A stretch of DNA of 38,858 nucleotides from an uncultured Collinsella sp. (GCA_900751755.1 CAADSP010000070.1:1-38858); one strand, 5' to 3'; positions 9,943-16,969 are shown, counted from the first letter of the stretch. Numbers and translations are program-made. The notes: generated from the sequence alone by a model not told the origin.

Positions 9943-10078
9943 ACAAACTTAGTTATCAGCTTTTCTGTAGCGAGCACGCAACGAACCAAAGCGGGCCGGG
10001 AGGGCCGGACTACCTTCCCTCAACGCGACCCTGCGAAGCCGTGAGCGAGGAGGGAAGGTAGTCCGGCCCTCCCGGCCC
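9912..10078 (-). repeat. Composite hairpin element, copy 2
   Basis: Same plan as copy 1. The long hairpin has arms 10051-10078 and 9993-10020 that pair perfectly over 28 bp, around a 30-nt loop that includes the identical 26-nt core (10024-10049). The linker and the terminator at 9912-9942 match copy 1 closely. The element starts 21 nt after the rubrerythrin stop. The gene between the two copies is transcribed in the same direction, so both copies lie in 3' untranslated regions. Confidence 0.85.
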
Positions 10079-10099
10079 AGCTCACGCCAGCGCCAAGCG

Positions 10100-10639
10100 T
10101 TAGTAGTTCACCACCTGCTCTTCAAAGTACGCCTTGGGGTGGTTACACACCGGGCACACCTCGGGCGCCTCAGCACCAACGTGCAGGTGCCCGCAGTTCA
10201 GGCACTTCCACACCTTCACGCCCTCACGCTCAAACACCTCGCCCGACTCGATGCGCTCGACGAGTTTGTTGTAGCGCTCCTCGTGGGCCTTCTCGACGGC
10301 GGCGACACCACGGAACTTCTCGGCGATCTCGGCAAAGCCCTCCTCCTCGGCGGTCTTGGCGAACTCGTCGTACATCGTGGTCCACTCGTAGTTCTCGCCC
10401 GCGGCGGCGTCGCGCAGGTTGTCCAGAGTGCCCGGAACGGCGCCGTCGTGCAGATACTTAAACCACAGCTTGGCGTGCTCGGACTCGTTGCCCGCCGTCT
10501 CGGCAAAGATATTCGAAATCTGAACGTAGCCATCCTTCTTGGCCTTAGATGCGTAGTAGCGATACTTGGTGTGTGCCTGGGACTCACCGGCAAAAGCGGT
10601 CTCGAGGTTCTTCTTGGTTTGGGAATTCTCAAAATCCAT
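10100..10639 (-). CDS. rbr: Rubrerythrin
   Basis: Non-haem diiron peroxidase that reduces hydrogen peroxide in anaerobes, taking electrons through its rubredoxin domain. The product is 179 residues, typical for the family. The ferritin-like domain (residues 1 to about 135) supplies the diiron ligands in TAFAGESQAHTKYRYYA, ETAGNESEHAKLW and AAVEKAHEERYNKL (two E-X2-H motifs plus partner glutamates). The C-terminal rubredoxin domain has CLNCGH and CPVCNH, the two C-X2-C knuckles for one iron. The start MDFENSQTKK has GGGAAG upstream; seven further residues upstream are not supported. It appears monocistronic and ends at the composite hairpin/terminator element. The 114-bp gap before it is relatively AT-rich and probably holds the promoter, which I could not fix. 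Confidence 0.97.
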   Translation of the reverse strand: MDFENSQTKKNLETAFAGESQAHTKYRYYASKAKKDGYVQISNIFAETAGNESEHAKLWFKYLHDGAVPGTLDNLRDAAAGENYEWTTMYDEFAKTAEEEGFAEIAEKFRGVAAVEKAHEERYNKLVERIESGEVFEREGVKVWKCLNCGHLHVGAEAPEVCPVCNHPKAYFEEQVVNY

Positions 10640-10753
10640 AGGTGTACTTCCCTTCAACACGTGCCGCCCATAGGCTTTGAGCGACCTTGTCTTTAGGATG
10701 CCCTCAAGCCGCGAATTTAAACCTTACAATCCCGTTCTTCAGATTTGAGCGGG

Positions 10754-11659
10754 CTACACACTCAACCAACGATCGTCCTCGGCTCGGCAAAAGCCCTCGC
10801 GCTCCAGGTCAGCTAGAATGCCCGCGATCAAGTCGCACTCGACCGGCCCGCGACCGGCTGCCGCTTCCATCTCGTTAACGCCCACCACGGCATCAGCAAG
10901 CGTAATCCCTGCCGGCTGCCCATCGCGCGCTGCCAACAACATACGCACGATATGCGCGCGCTTTTGGCGGCGCGAGCCCTCAAACTTGGACTGACGACTA
11001 TAGCCCGCCGACCGCCTGGACGGATTGGGCAGTGTCTTTTTAAGATACGCGCCGTAATCCAGCAATGCGTAATACCACGCGCGCGGCGTGTCGGCATCGT
11101 CTTGAGGCGCGGCAAAGGGCGCGATCTCGTCCGCCGCCGCACCGGGGACCGCCGGACAGGCAGCTTGGATCAGCGGCACCAGTTCGCGATCGGGAACGGC
11201 CGGCACATCGGGAAAGAAATGATGCAAAAAGACCGTGCGCACATTGGTCTCCAAATACACGCCCGGAAGATCAAACGCAAACGAACGGATACCCTGCGCC
11301 GTTGCCGGGCCAATACCAGGCAGAGCGACCAAGTCACGCGTCTCACGCGGAAACTCCCCGTCCCAGTCCTCTACAACGCGCTGAGCGGCCCCGTGAAGCG
11401 CCAGAGCGCGTCGGTTGTAGCCCATGCCCTGCCAAGCGTCCAAAACATCGGAAGGCGCGGCCTGGGCAAGCGCCTGCACAGTCGGAAAACGATCGAGCCA
11501 CACCGGCATGCGCGCCTCCACACGCGGCACCTGTGTTTGCTGCAGCATGACCTCAGAAAGCCAAATGATGTACGGATCGCGTGTGCGGCGCCACGGAAGG
11601 TCGCGATAACGCAGGACCCCTTCCGAACGAATCATCGAACGAAAGGGGTCCTGAATCAT
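10754..11659 (-). CDS. MutY-like adenine glycosylase lacking the Fe-S cluster
   Basis: HhH-GPD base-excision glycosylase of the A/G-specific (MutY) group, 301 residues. Visible motifs are PWRRTRDPYIIWLSEVMLQQ with the catalytic-type Glu36, QGMGYNRRALALH, and the hairpin motif LPGIGPATA (113-121). The block YLETNVRTVF has Glu137 where MutY normally has the catalytic aspartate (LDGNV in E. coli). The usual C-X6-C-X2-C-X5-C cluster after the GPD domain is absent; in its place is NPSRRSAGYSRQSKFEGSRR. Clusterless MutY-like proteins of this type are known. The C-terminal part (about 230-301) is a short helical domain, not an obvious MutT-like 8-oxoG recognition domain. The gene starts 21 nt after the Rrf2 regulator and has AAGGAGC upstream, so the two are probably co-transcribed. 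Whether it acts on A opposite 8-oxoG is uncertain. Confidence 0.85.
   Translation of the reverse strand: MIQDPFRSMIRSEGVLRYRDLPWRRTRDPYIIWLSEVMLQQTQVPRVEARMPVWLDRFPTVQALAQAAPSDVLDAWQGMGYNRRALALHGAAQRVVEDWDGEFPRETRDLVALPGIGPATAQGIRSFAFDLPGVYLETNVRTVFLHHFFPDVPAVPDRELVPLIQAACPAVPGAAADEIAPFAAPQDDADTPRAWYYALLDYGAYLKKTLPNPSRRSAGYSRQSKFEGSRRQKRAHIVRMLLAARDGQPAGITLADAVVGVNEMEAAAGRGPVECDLIAGILADLEREGFCRAEDDRWLSV
11612..11653 (-). promoter_or_regulatory. Perfect hairpin over the first codons of the glycosylase
   Basis: CAGGACCCCTT at 11612-11622 and AAGGGGTCCTG at 11643-11653 are exact reverse complements (11 bp) with a 20-nt loop. In the minus-strand mRNA the stem starts six bases into the coding sequence (codons 3-6) and closes near codon 16. 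A stable stem just inside the ribosome footprint could restrain initiation. Confidence 0.6.
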
Positions 11660-11680
11660 GGCTATGCTCCTTATGCGGCG

Positions 11681-12166
11681 CTATTCCTCCCGGTAAGCGC
11701 ACGCGCAGGTGGCGTACTCGGGAAACGCTTCGCGGTCGGCGAACTTGGGATCGACGGCCGGGAACTGGCGGTGAGCGACGATGTCGCCGAGCGAAACGGA
11801 ATCGAGGTAGTCGCGCATCAACGCCTGAGCTCCGGCCCACAGGGGATGATAGCAGCACGCGCCCATGCGCGCACAGTCACCATCGGGCGCGGTGCAATCG
11901 TTCATAACCATAGGACCCTGAACGGCCTCGACGACCTGGCGGATAGTGACGTCATCCGGACTGACCTTGAGACGCATGCCACCGTGGACGCCACGCAGGC
12001 TCTCCACAATACCGGCCTGGACCAAACCGTGCTGAATCGAGCGGGCAAACGAATACGGGACATTGACCTCTTCGGCAGCGGTGCGAACAGAAAGCAAACA
12101 CTCCGGATCCTCAGCAAGCATCGCCAGCATTCGAAGGGCGTAATCAGTCTTCCTCGATATGTCCAT
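11681..12166 (-). CDS. Rrf2-family transcription regulator, IscR/NsrR-like
   Basis: Winged-helix regulator of the Rrf2 family, about 161 residues. The N terminus MDISRKTDYALRMLAMLAED is diagnostic, followed by the recognition region EEVNVPYSFARSIQHGLVQA and the wing GIVESLRGVHGGMRL. Three or four cysteines in DCTAPDGDCARMGACCYH (about residues 90-107) match the Fe-S ligand loop of IscR, NsrR and related sensors, so it may sense iron-sulfur status, oxidants or nitric oxide. The start has AAGGGG upstream; an in-frame extension of 36 residues is not family-like. It is upstream of the MutY-like gene with a 21-nt gap. That pairing is interesting because the glycosylase itself lacks a cluster. A -10-like TATACT and a 12-bp palindrome lie upstream. 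Confidence 0.92.
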   Translation of the reverse strand: MDISRKTDYALRMLAMLAEDPECLLSVRTAAEEVNVPYSFARSIQHGLVQAGIVESLRGVHGGMRLKVSPDDVTIRQVVEAVQGPMVMNDCTAPDGDCARMGACCYHPLWAGAQALMRDYLDSVSLGDIVAHRQFPAVDPKFADREAFPEYATCACAYREE

Positions 12167-12327
12167 TTTTCCCCTTTCAAGGAATACGAACAGCTCGAAC
12201 GAGCTCCGGGGCCGAGCTTGTGTCGAGACGCTAAATGACCGCCAGGACATCCAAATGGTAAATCGGATATCCACTGAGTGCCGCGCTTGGAGCGAAATGC
12301 ATCAGATGCGGCGCACAGTGCAATTTA

Positions 12328-12333
12328 GTATAA
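12328..12333 (-). promoter_or_regulatory. Candidate -10 box for the Rrf2 gene
   Basis: TATACT on the minus strand inside GGTTATACTAAATT matches the -10 consensus at five of six positions. No good -35 lies 17 bp upstream, which would fit activator dependence or simply a wrong pick. Confidence 0.45.
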
Positions 12334-12359
12334 CCTAACCCCCTGTCTCGTAGAACAGG

Positions 12360-12371
12360 TGTTGCGCAACA
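12360..12371. promoter_or_regulatory. 12-bp palindrome TGTTGCGCAACA
   Basis: Perfect palindrome just upstream of the expected -35 position of the Rrf2 promoter. The inner GTTGCGCAAC recurs at 35652-35661 and, with one change, at 35725-35734 (GTTGCACAAC), both upstream of the kinase/FHA operon. This suggests a shared regulator-binding site; the protein is unknown. Confidence 0.45.
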
Positions 12372-12489
12372 AAGCTGTTGTTCAGACAGATATACTTATT
12401 AGATTTTACTTGCGTTCCCGAAGGCGCGGGGATTCTGGGCGAAGATGCACCAGGGCGATCGTTCTATCGAAACAAAGTGCATCAAACGC

Positions 12490-12519
12490 AAAAAGCCACG
12501 TCCGAAGACGTGGCTTTAA
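12490..12519 (-). terminator. Terminator of tRNA-Asp
   Basis: On the minus strand AAAGCCACGTC pairs with GACGTGGCTTT around a TTCG tetraloop, followed by further T. It lies just after the tRNA 3' end. Confidence 0.93.
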
Positions 12520-12525
12520 TTGCGT

Positions 12526-12603
<78 letters not shown>

Positions 12604-12649
12604 AGGCAGACGTTCGCGTTTGTTTCCGCTCGCGTGCGCTGCGGGGATT

Positions 12650-12679
12650 AGTATACACAGAAGTCTGTCCGGCGCGCAA
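12650..12679 (-). promoter_or_regulatory. Promoter of tRNA-Asp
   Basis: On the minus strand a -35 TTGCGC (12674-12679) and a -10 TATACT (12650-12655) are separated by 18 bp. An A/T tract (12683-12701, TTTTTTG then AAAAATTTTTT on the plus strand) lies directly upstream and looks like an UP element. Transcription would start about 40 nt before the tRNA 5' end. Confidence 0.7.
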
Positions 12680-12711
12680 CAACTTTTTTGAAAAATTTTT
12701 TGGGGCCATCC

Positions 12712-12853
12712 GGGAGGGCTTCCGGGGCTGAGGGCGGGGGTTAAGTTTGCTGCTCTACAGTCCTGCGCAAGACGGAAAGCACATTAAGTGCTTTCCTTTG
12801 CGTGCGGAACTCGCGACAAACTTAACCCGCGCCCCAGCCCCGGAGACCCTCCC
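12712..12853. repeat. Long inverted repeat with nested hairpin
   Basis: Arms at 12712-12749 and 12817-12853 are reverse complements with a few mismatches (shared words GGGAGGG, TCCGGGGCTG, GGGTTAAGTTTG). The 67-nt centre contains a perfect 9-bp hairpin GGAAAGCAC ATTAA GTGCTTTCC (12774-12796). The centre also has CCTGCG, faintly like the loop core of the elements near 9.1 and 10.0 kb. It lies between the phosphoesterase terminator and the tRNA-Asp promoter. Confidence 0.75.
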
Positions 12854-12969
12854 TGTCGTCACTTTGTTCAACCAGTTTTGCGGGCGTGCGCCGCTGCGCG
12901 GCTAGCCCGCGTGCTCCTCGGCGGGGTTGGTCTGATGGATCTTGTTGAACTTTGGCCTTTGGCTTAAAG
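12854..12969. other. Structured intergenic segment
   Basis: GTTCAAC (12866-12872) and GTTGAAC (12944-12950) can close an outer helix. Inside, GCGGGC near 12880 and GCCCGC near 12905 form a second helix around the small stem GCCGC TGC GCGGC. No reading frame or terminator signature accounts for it. It is either a relic palindrome or a small structured RNA. Confidence 0.35.
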
Positions 12970-13004
12970 AAAAACGGGAGGTGCGGCTTGCATCCCCCGT
13001 TTTT
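12970..13004 (-). terminator. Terminator of the phosphoesterase gene
   Basis: AAAAACGGGAGGTGCGGC and GCATCCCCCGTTTTT form a long stem (A/T tracts pairing at the base), symmetric enough to work in both directions. It begins within ten bases of the phosphoesterase stop codon. Confidence 0.88.
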
Positions 13005-13011
13005 GTTGTGG

Positions 13012-13479
13012 TTACTCTAGGTCAATAAATTTGGTGCTTATGATCTTGCCGTCTTTTACGAGCATTCTGGCCATGGTGGGGCCTCGGGTGCCTCTGGGGT
13101 AGCTGGCGCTGCCCGGGTTGAGGACTAAGCAACGGCCCACTTGGGCTTCTTTGGTTACGTGGGTGTGGCCGTTGATGGCTACGTCTACGGATCCCACCGG
13201 AAGGTCTTCGCGGTAGTGGGCTACGGCGAATTTAAGGCCTTCGTAGGTAAAGAGTGCAAGACGGTCTACATCGGGGCCGTAGTCGCGGTAGTAATCGTTG
13301 TTGCCCAGTACGGCCCGCACGGGGGCGATGGTGCATAGGTGCTCGTAGTCCATCTCTGACGTGAGGTCGCCGGCGTGGATAATCAGGTCTGCGCCCTCAA
13401 GCTCATCCAAGAGCGCAGGCGATAAATAGCCGTGGGTGTCCGAGATGATGTCGATGCGCTTGGCGCTTGCGCTGTTCAT
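13012..13479 (-). CDS. YfcE/MJ0936-type metallophosphoesterase
   Basis: Calcineurin-like phosphodiesterase of 155 residues. The metal-binding motifs are all present: D-X-H in IISDTHGYL (residues 11-17), GD in IIHAGDLTSE, GNND in VRAVLGNNDYYRD, a histidine in VAHYRED, and GHTH in AINGHTHVTK. The order and size match YfcE and MJ0936, which hydrolyse phosphodiesters with manganese or nickel in vitro; the cellular substrate is generally unknown. The C terminus has the usual LVLNPGSASYPRGT. The start MNSASAKRID has GGAAGG upstream. An in-frame extension of 17 residues would overlap the terminator of the upstream regulator gene and is unlikely. It has its own terminator and seems monocistronic. Confidence 0.93.
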   Translation of the reverse strand: MNSASAKRIDIISDTHGYLSPALLDELEGADLIIHAGDLTSEMDYEHLCTIAPVRAVLGNNDYYRDYGPDVDRLALFTYEGLKFAVAHYREDLPVGSVDVAINGHTHVTKEAQVGRCLVLNPGSASYPRGTRGPTMARMLVKDGKIISTKFIDLE

Positions 13480-13517
13480 GGGATCCTTCCGCAAAAAACG
13501 ATTCGGCAGATACATAC

Positions 13518-13567
13518 AAAAAGGCCCCACGGCTCCGCAGACGATGGGTCTACAGGGCTGCGGGGCC
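13518..13567 (-). terminator. Terminator of the first LytS/LytTR operon
   Basis: GGCCCC / GGGGCC close an outer stem on the minus strand, with CTGCGG and GCAG pairing inside it, and the structure is followed by TTTTTGTATG. It begins just past the regulator stop and ends about 40 nt before the phosphoesterase ATG. Confidence 0.8.
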
Positions 13568-13573
13568 AGTGTG

Positions 13574-14290
13574 CTAGAGACTCAGGGCCTTCTTAAGCGG
13601 CACGACGCGGCGGCGCGAAACCGGCACGCGTTCGTCGACGCCCGTAATGCCCAGCTGGATGGCACCCGAGGGCACCGTCTCGACATCCGTGACGCACGCC
13701 AAGTTGACGATATAGCGGCGGTGAACACGGAAGAAGCCAAAATCGCAGAGCTTGGCCTCAAACTGCGCCAGCGAGGTTGTCGACAAAAAGCGATCATCGA
13801 CGGTATAGATGCAGGAGTAATCGTCCTTGGCCATGATAAAGCGAATGTCGTCCACGGGAATGAGCACCTTGCGGCCGCCCTTTTCCACCGGGATACGCTC
13901 GATGGTCACCTTGCTGTCCGTAACCGGCTTGGTGCGTTGCACGACCTTCTCGATCGCGCGATCCAAGCGAGCTTCCTCGACCGGCTTCATCAGATAATCG
14001 ACGGCATCCACGTCGAATGCCTCGACCGCATGGTCACTATACGCAGTCACAAACACAATCGCCGGCGGATTTTTGAGCTTATGCAGCGCCTCGGCAAGTT
14101 GCAGGCCCGAGGCACCGGGCATCGAGATATCGAGAAACACGACATCCACGCGACTTTCCATAAGCATCTCGATGGCGGAGCGGACGCTCGACGCCTCCGT
14201 GATCGTGCCGATCTTGCCCGTTTGCTCGAGCAGGAAGCGAAGCTCCGAGCGAGCCGGCGCCTCATCATCCACAATCATCGCACGCAGCAT
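13574..14290 (-). CDS. LytTR-family response regulator, pair 1
   Basis: Response regulator of 238 residues. The receiver domain (1 to about 120) has acidic residues in AMIVDDE, phosphoacceptor Asp54 in VVFLDISMPG, Thr in IVFVTAYSDH and Lys in YLMKPVEEA. The C-terminal LytTR DNA-binding domain (about 140-238) has GGRKVLIPVDDIRFIMAKDD, FFRVHRRYIVNL and VPVSRRRVVPLKK. Such regulators are phosphorylated by LytS/AgrC-type kinases and bind direct-repeat sites. The start at MLRAMIVDDE has GAAAGG ten bases upstream. It is the last gene of an operon with the LytS-like kinase (72 bp upstream) and the glycosyltransferase. It is paralogous to the regulator at 19588-20322. Confidence 0.94.
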   Translation of the reverse strand: MLRAMIVDDEAPARSELRFLLEQTGKIGTITEASSVRSAIEMLMESRVDVVFLDISMPGASGLQLAEALHKLKNPPAIVFVTAYSDHAVEAFDVDAVDYLMKPVEEARLDRAIEKVVQRTKPVTDSKVTIERIPVEKGGRKVLIPVDDIRFIMAKDDYSCIYTVDDRFLSTTSLAQFEAKLCDFGFFRVHRRYIVNLACVTDVETVPSGAIQLGITGVDERVPVSRRRVVPLKKALSL

Positions 14291-14362
14291 AGGGATAAAA
14301 CCTTTCGTCAACTAACTACGCCGGGCATCCGTCGCATGACGTTGAGCCCGTAGCCTTTTATT

Positions 14363-15706
14363 TTACTCTTGAATGTCAAAGATGCTCTCTGACAAATCAA
14401 GATGAAGGAGCACTTTGGTGCCCTTGCCCGGCGCCGATTCGACACGCGTATAGGAGTGCGGCCCATAAAAGCGATGGATGCGCTCCGAAATATTGTGCAT
14501 GGCCACACCGGCGCCGCCACCCTGGGGAGAGCTGGCGTCGGGACGGGCAGAGCGCTCGTCAAACAGTCTGGCGGCGGTACCCTCATCCATGCCCACGCCA
14601 TTATCGGCCACGGCAATCAAGATTGCATCCTCGCCGTCTTGGTGAACGGTCACGTCGATCCTCAGGGCGTCGTCATCGCCCATACCATGACGTACGGCGT
14701 TCTCGACAATCGGCTGGATCACGAACGCCGGCACCAGCGTATCTTCCACGTCCTCGGACACATCGAACGTCGCAAGCACGCGGTCCTCGCCAAAGCGGGC
14801 CTTCTCAAAGGTAAGGTAGCGCTTGGTCTGTGCAACCTCGCGCGAGACCGGAATAAGCGATCCCGAGTTGTCGAGCGTGGCACGATAGAACGATGAGAAC
14901 TCACGAAGCAGTTCGCGGGCCCGCAGCGGGTCGGTGCGCGTAAACGATGCAATGGTGTTCAGCGTGTTGAACAGGAAGTGTGGGTTAATCTGCGCCTGCA
15001 GCGCACGCACCTCGGCGCGCGCTGTGAGTTCCTTTTGCACCTCGAGCTCGTGGATGGCGAGCTGCGTGGACAAGATCTCGGCAAAGCCCGAGGCAAGCGC
15101 GTACTGGGTACGGTCGACGGCGCGCGGGGTCTTGTAGTAGAACTTGAGCGTGCCGACGGTACGATCGCCCACCTTGATGGGGGCGATAATGCCGGCGGGG
15201 ACTTGGTTGTGCGAGCCATCCGAGCCCACGACATCCACCATACGGTTGAACGACTGCACGATGCCATGTTCGATAACGTAGCGTGTGGCAAGCGTGTGGA
15301 TGGGAGAATCTGGCAGTAGTTTTTCCTCAAACTCGCCCGCGCAGGCCAACACGTTGCCCTCGTCGGTGATGGCCACCGTCATGGCGCGCGTCTCGGGCAA
15401 AATGCGCCGGCACACCAAACGCGCCGACTCCTGCGTCAGACCGCCCTTAATGTCCTCGAGCATGGCCGAGGCCACCGAGAGCGTCTCCTCGGTGTACTGG
15501 GAGCGCACCGAATCGGGATTGAGCGTCAGAAAGATAAAGATGCACAGAAAGATGCACAGCAGCGCGCAGGCAATCACCGTGGCGATCGGCTCGATACCGG
15601 TCACCAAGGCAAAAATAAAGTACACCAGCACGCAAATGGCGCAGGCAACGGCAATGATGCGAAAGATTGATATTGAACTATCGCGCTGGGCGCGGCGGTC
15701 GATCAT
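14363..15706 (-). CDS. LytS-like sensor histidine kinase, pair 1
   Basis: Sensor kinase of 447 residues. Two hydrophobic segments occupy about residues 14-36 and 40-62, too few for the 5TM LytS sensor. A GAF-like cytoplasmic region follows (about 75-215, with LVCRRILPETRAMTVAITDE and IIAPIKVGDRTVGTLKFYYK). The His_kinase domain has the phosphoacceptor in AQINPHFLFNTLNTI (His243). The HATPase_c domain has VIQPIVENAVRHGM (N box), VADNGVGM (G1) and GGGAGVAMHNISERI (G2). Sensing is therefore probably intracellular or within the membrane. Its ATG overlaps the glycosyltransferase stop by four bases (ATGA), implying translational coupling. It is closely similar in plan to the kinase at 20361-21746. 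Confidence 0.93.
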   Translation of the reverse strand: MIDRRAQRDSSISIFRIIAVACAICVLVYFIFALVTGIEPIATVIACALLCIFLCIFIFLTLNPDSVRSQYTEETLSVASAMLEDIKGGLTQESARLVCRRILPETRAMTVAITDEGNVLACAGEFEEKLLPDSPIHTLATRYVIEHGIVQSFNRMVDVVGSDGSHNQVPAGIIAPIKVGDRTVGTLKFYYKTPRAVDRTQYALASGFAEILSTQLAIHELEVQKELTARAEVRALQAQINPHFLFNTLNTIASFTRTDPLRARELLREFSSFYRATLDNSGSLIPVSREVAQTKRYLTFEKARFGEDRVLATFDVSEDVEDTLVPAFVIQPIVENAVRHGMGDDDALRIDVTVHQDGEDAILIAVADNGVGMDEGTAARLFDERSARPDASSPQGGGAGVAMHNISERIHRFYGPHSYTRVESAPGKGTKVLLHLDLSESIFDIQE

Positions 15707-16890
15707 TCGGCCCCCTCCAGGATACTGATCAGTTGTGCGTCACGCCAAAGCCCGTCCATGATCTTGGGCCAAAAGCTCTGGAAACGCAGGTAGCTTGCAG
15801 CGTTTTGGCGCGCATAGGCCTTTGCCTCGCCGATACCATGGCGCCAAATGCGCAGGTAGCCCTCATGCTCGCGGGTAAACACGCTGCGGACCATAGCGGT
15901 CTTGCGCACGCGGTCGTCGAGCTCGCGCGAAATCCACGGGCCCGGGTAGGGCATGAGCGATGCCGCCGTAACGGGAATGAGCTCCTTTTGATGCGCGGCG
16001 AATGTCAACTTGGCCCGTTCGTAGTACCAACGGTATACATCCTGCATAAAGCGCGGTGAGCGCTTTTCGGACTCCGGAGGCAGATGGCGCACGGTCCACT
16101 CGTTATCGAACCACACGTCGTAGCCAAACATGCGCATGTTAAAGAGGTAATCCAAGTCCTCGCCGCGGGTGATAAACGGGTCAAAGGCCACACGCGTAAA
16201 GGCGCGAGCGTGCAGGGCCATCAGGCCGCCGCACACGTAGTTGGAGCGCGAGATGCGGGTACCCGAGAGCGCCTTTTTCATCCAACGGTTGAACTCGATG
16301 CGCTTGGTCCACCAACGATGGCAGATGCCCGCCTTGTCCGTGGGAGCCAGCGGCGAGCCGTCGCGATCGTAGAAATAGCCGCTCTTGACCAAGATCGGCA
16401 AGCCCTGACGCGTCTGCTGCCCCAACGCATAGGTCGCGCGCTTCATAAAGTCGGCGTCGATGACAGTCTCATCGTCATCCAAAAAGATAACTGCGTCATG
16501 CCCCAGCACAGCGGCACAGGCTAGCCCCATGTTGCGGATGGCACCGTAGCCTCGCAGGCTCACGCACTCGCCCGAACCCTTGGGCGCTATCTGAGCAACC
16601 CGGTCTGCGATGCGCGAGGCCTGGGTGTTGGTGACAACGGTGACCTTGAGCATGGGATGCGCGTCGACAATCTCGTGCACGCGCAGCGACACATCGGCTG
16701 TGGCAGAAACGGGACAGACCACCAAAAGGATGATGCGCGGGATGTCACGTACCTGCTCAAGCGAGGCCAGGCAGCGGTCGAGTTCGGGATTGTCGGCGTT
16801 GAGTCGCGTCGAATGGTCATAGGTGCCAGGGGCGTTTGCGCAAGCGTCATCGCCCGCCCAATACGTTGGAATCACGACCGTGGCGTTCAT
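15703..16890 (-). CDS. Family 2-type glycosyltransferase
   Basis: Cytoplasmic GT-A fold glycosyltransferase, 395 residues with no transmembrane segment. The N terminus MNATVVIPTYWAG is the family's first strand. RGYGAIRNMGLACA resembles the conserved (G)-x-x-x-ARN-x-G block. VIFLDDDETV (138-140) supplies the metal-binding acidic motif, and ITRGEDLDYLFNMRMFGYDV (about 240-260) matches the acceptor-side ED motif. The donor and acceptor are not predictable. The start has GGGAGGG upstream. It is the first gene of an operon with the overlapping LytS-like kinase and the LytTR regulator. A strong terminator lies only 22 nt before its ATG, so expression may depend on read-through. The link to a LytS/LytR pair suggests work on cell wall or surface glycans, which is an inference. 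Confidence 0.85.
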   Translation of the reverse strand: MNATVVIPTYWAGDDACANAPGTYDHSTRLNADNPELDRCLASLEQVRDIPRIILLVVCPVSATADVSLRVHEIVDAHPMLKVTVVTNTQASRIADRVAQIAPKGSGECVSLRGYGAIRNMGLACAAVLGHDAVIFLDDDETVIDADFMKRATYALGQQTRQGLPILVKSGYFYDRDGSPLAPTDKAGICHRWWTKRIEFNRWMKKALSGTRISRSNYVCGGLMALHARAFTRVAFDPFITRGEDLDYLFNMRMFGYDVWFDNEWTVRHLPPESEKRSPRFMQDVYRWYYERAKLTFAAHQKELIPVTAASLMPYPGPWISRELDDRVRKTAMVRSVFTREHEGYLRIWRHGIGEAKAYARQNAASYLRFQSFWPKIMDGLWRDAQLISILEGAE

Positions 16891-16911
16891 GCCTTACCCT
16901 CCCTGCAACAC

Positions 16912-16946
16912 AAAAACGGGACGCCACCAAACACAGGCGACGCCCC
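16912..16946 (-). terminator. Terminator between the MFS gene and the glycosyltransferase
   Basis: On the minus strand GGGGCGTCGCC pairs with GGTGGCGTCCC over 11 bp (three G-U pairs) and is followed by GTTTTTGTG. It ends about 20 nt before the glycosyltransferase ATG, directly in front of the GGGAGGG ribosome binding site. A -10-like box lies upstream of it. Confidence 0.85.
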
Positions 16947-16963
16947 GCGACCTAGCTGATTCC

Positions 16964-16969
16964 ATCATA
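16964..16969 (-). promoter_or_regulatory. Candidate -10 box for the glycosyltransferase operon
   Basis: TATGAT on the minus strand. Transcription from here would run straight into the hairpin at 16912-16946 before reaching the start codon. No good -35 is placed at 17 bp (TTGCGA is at 21 bp). Confidence 0.35.

Larger units (their letters stand above)
12167..12489. other. Upstream region of the Rrf2 gene
   Basis: No gene is seen between the Rrf2 start and the tRNA terminator. It holds a -10-like TATACT (12328-12333, minus), a perfect 12-bp palindrome (12360-12371), and a 7-bp inverted repeat GATGCAC / GTGCATC (12444-12450 and 12477-12483). An AT-rich stretch (about 12385-12410) holds AGTATATC on the minus strand and could be a second promoter. 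The leader from the -10 to the Rrf2 ATG would be about 155 nt. Confidence 0.5.
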
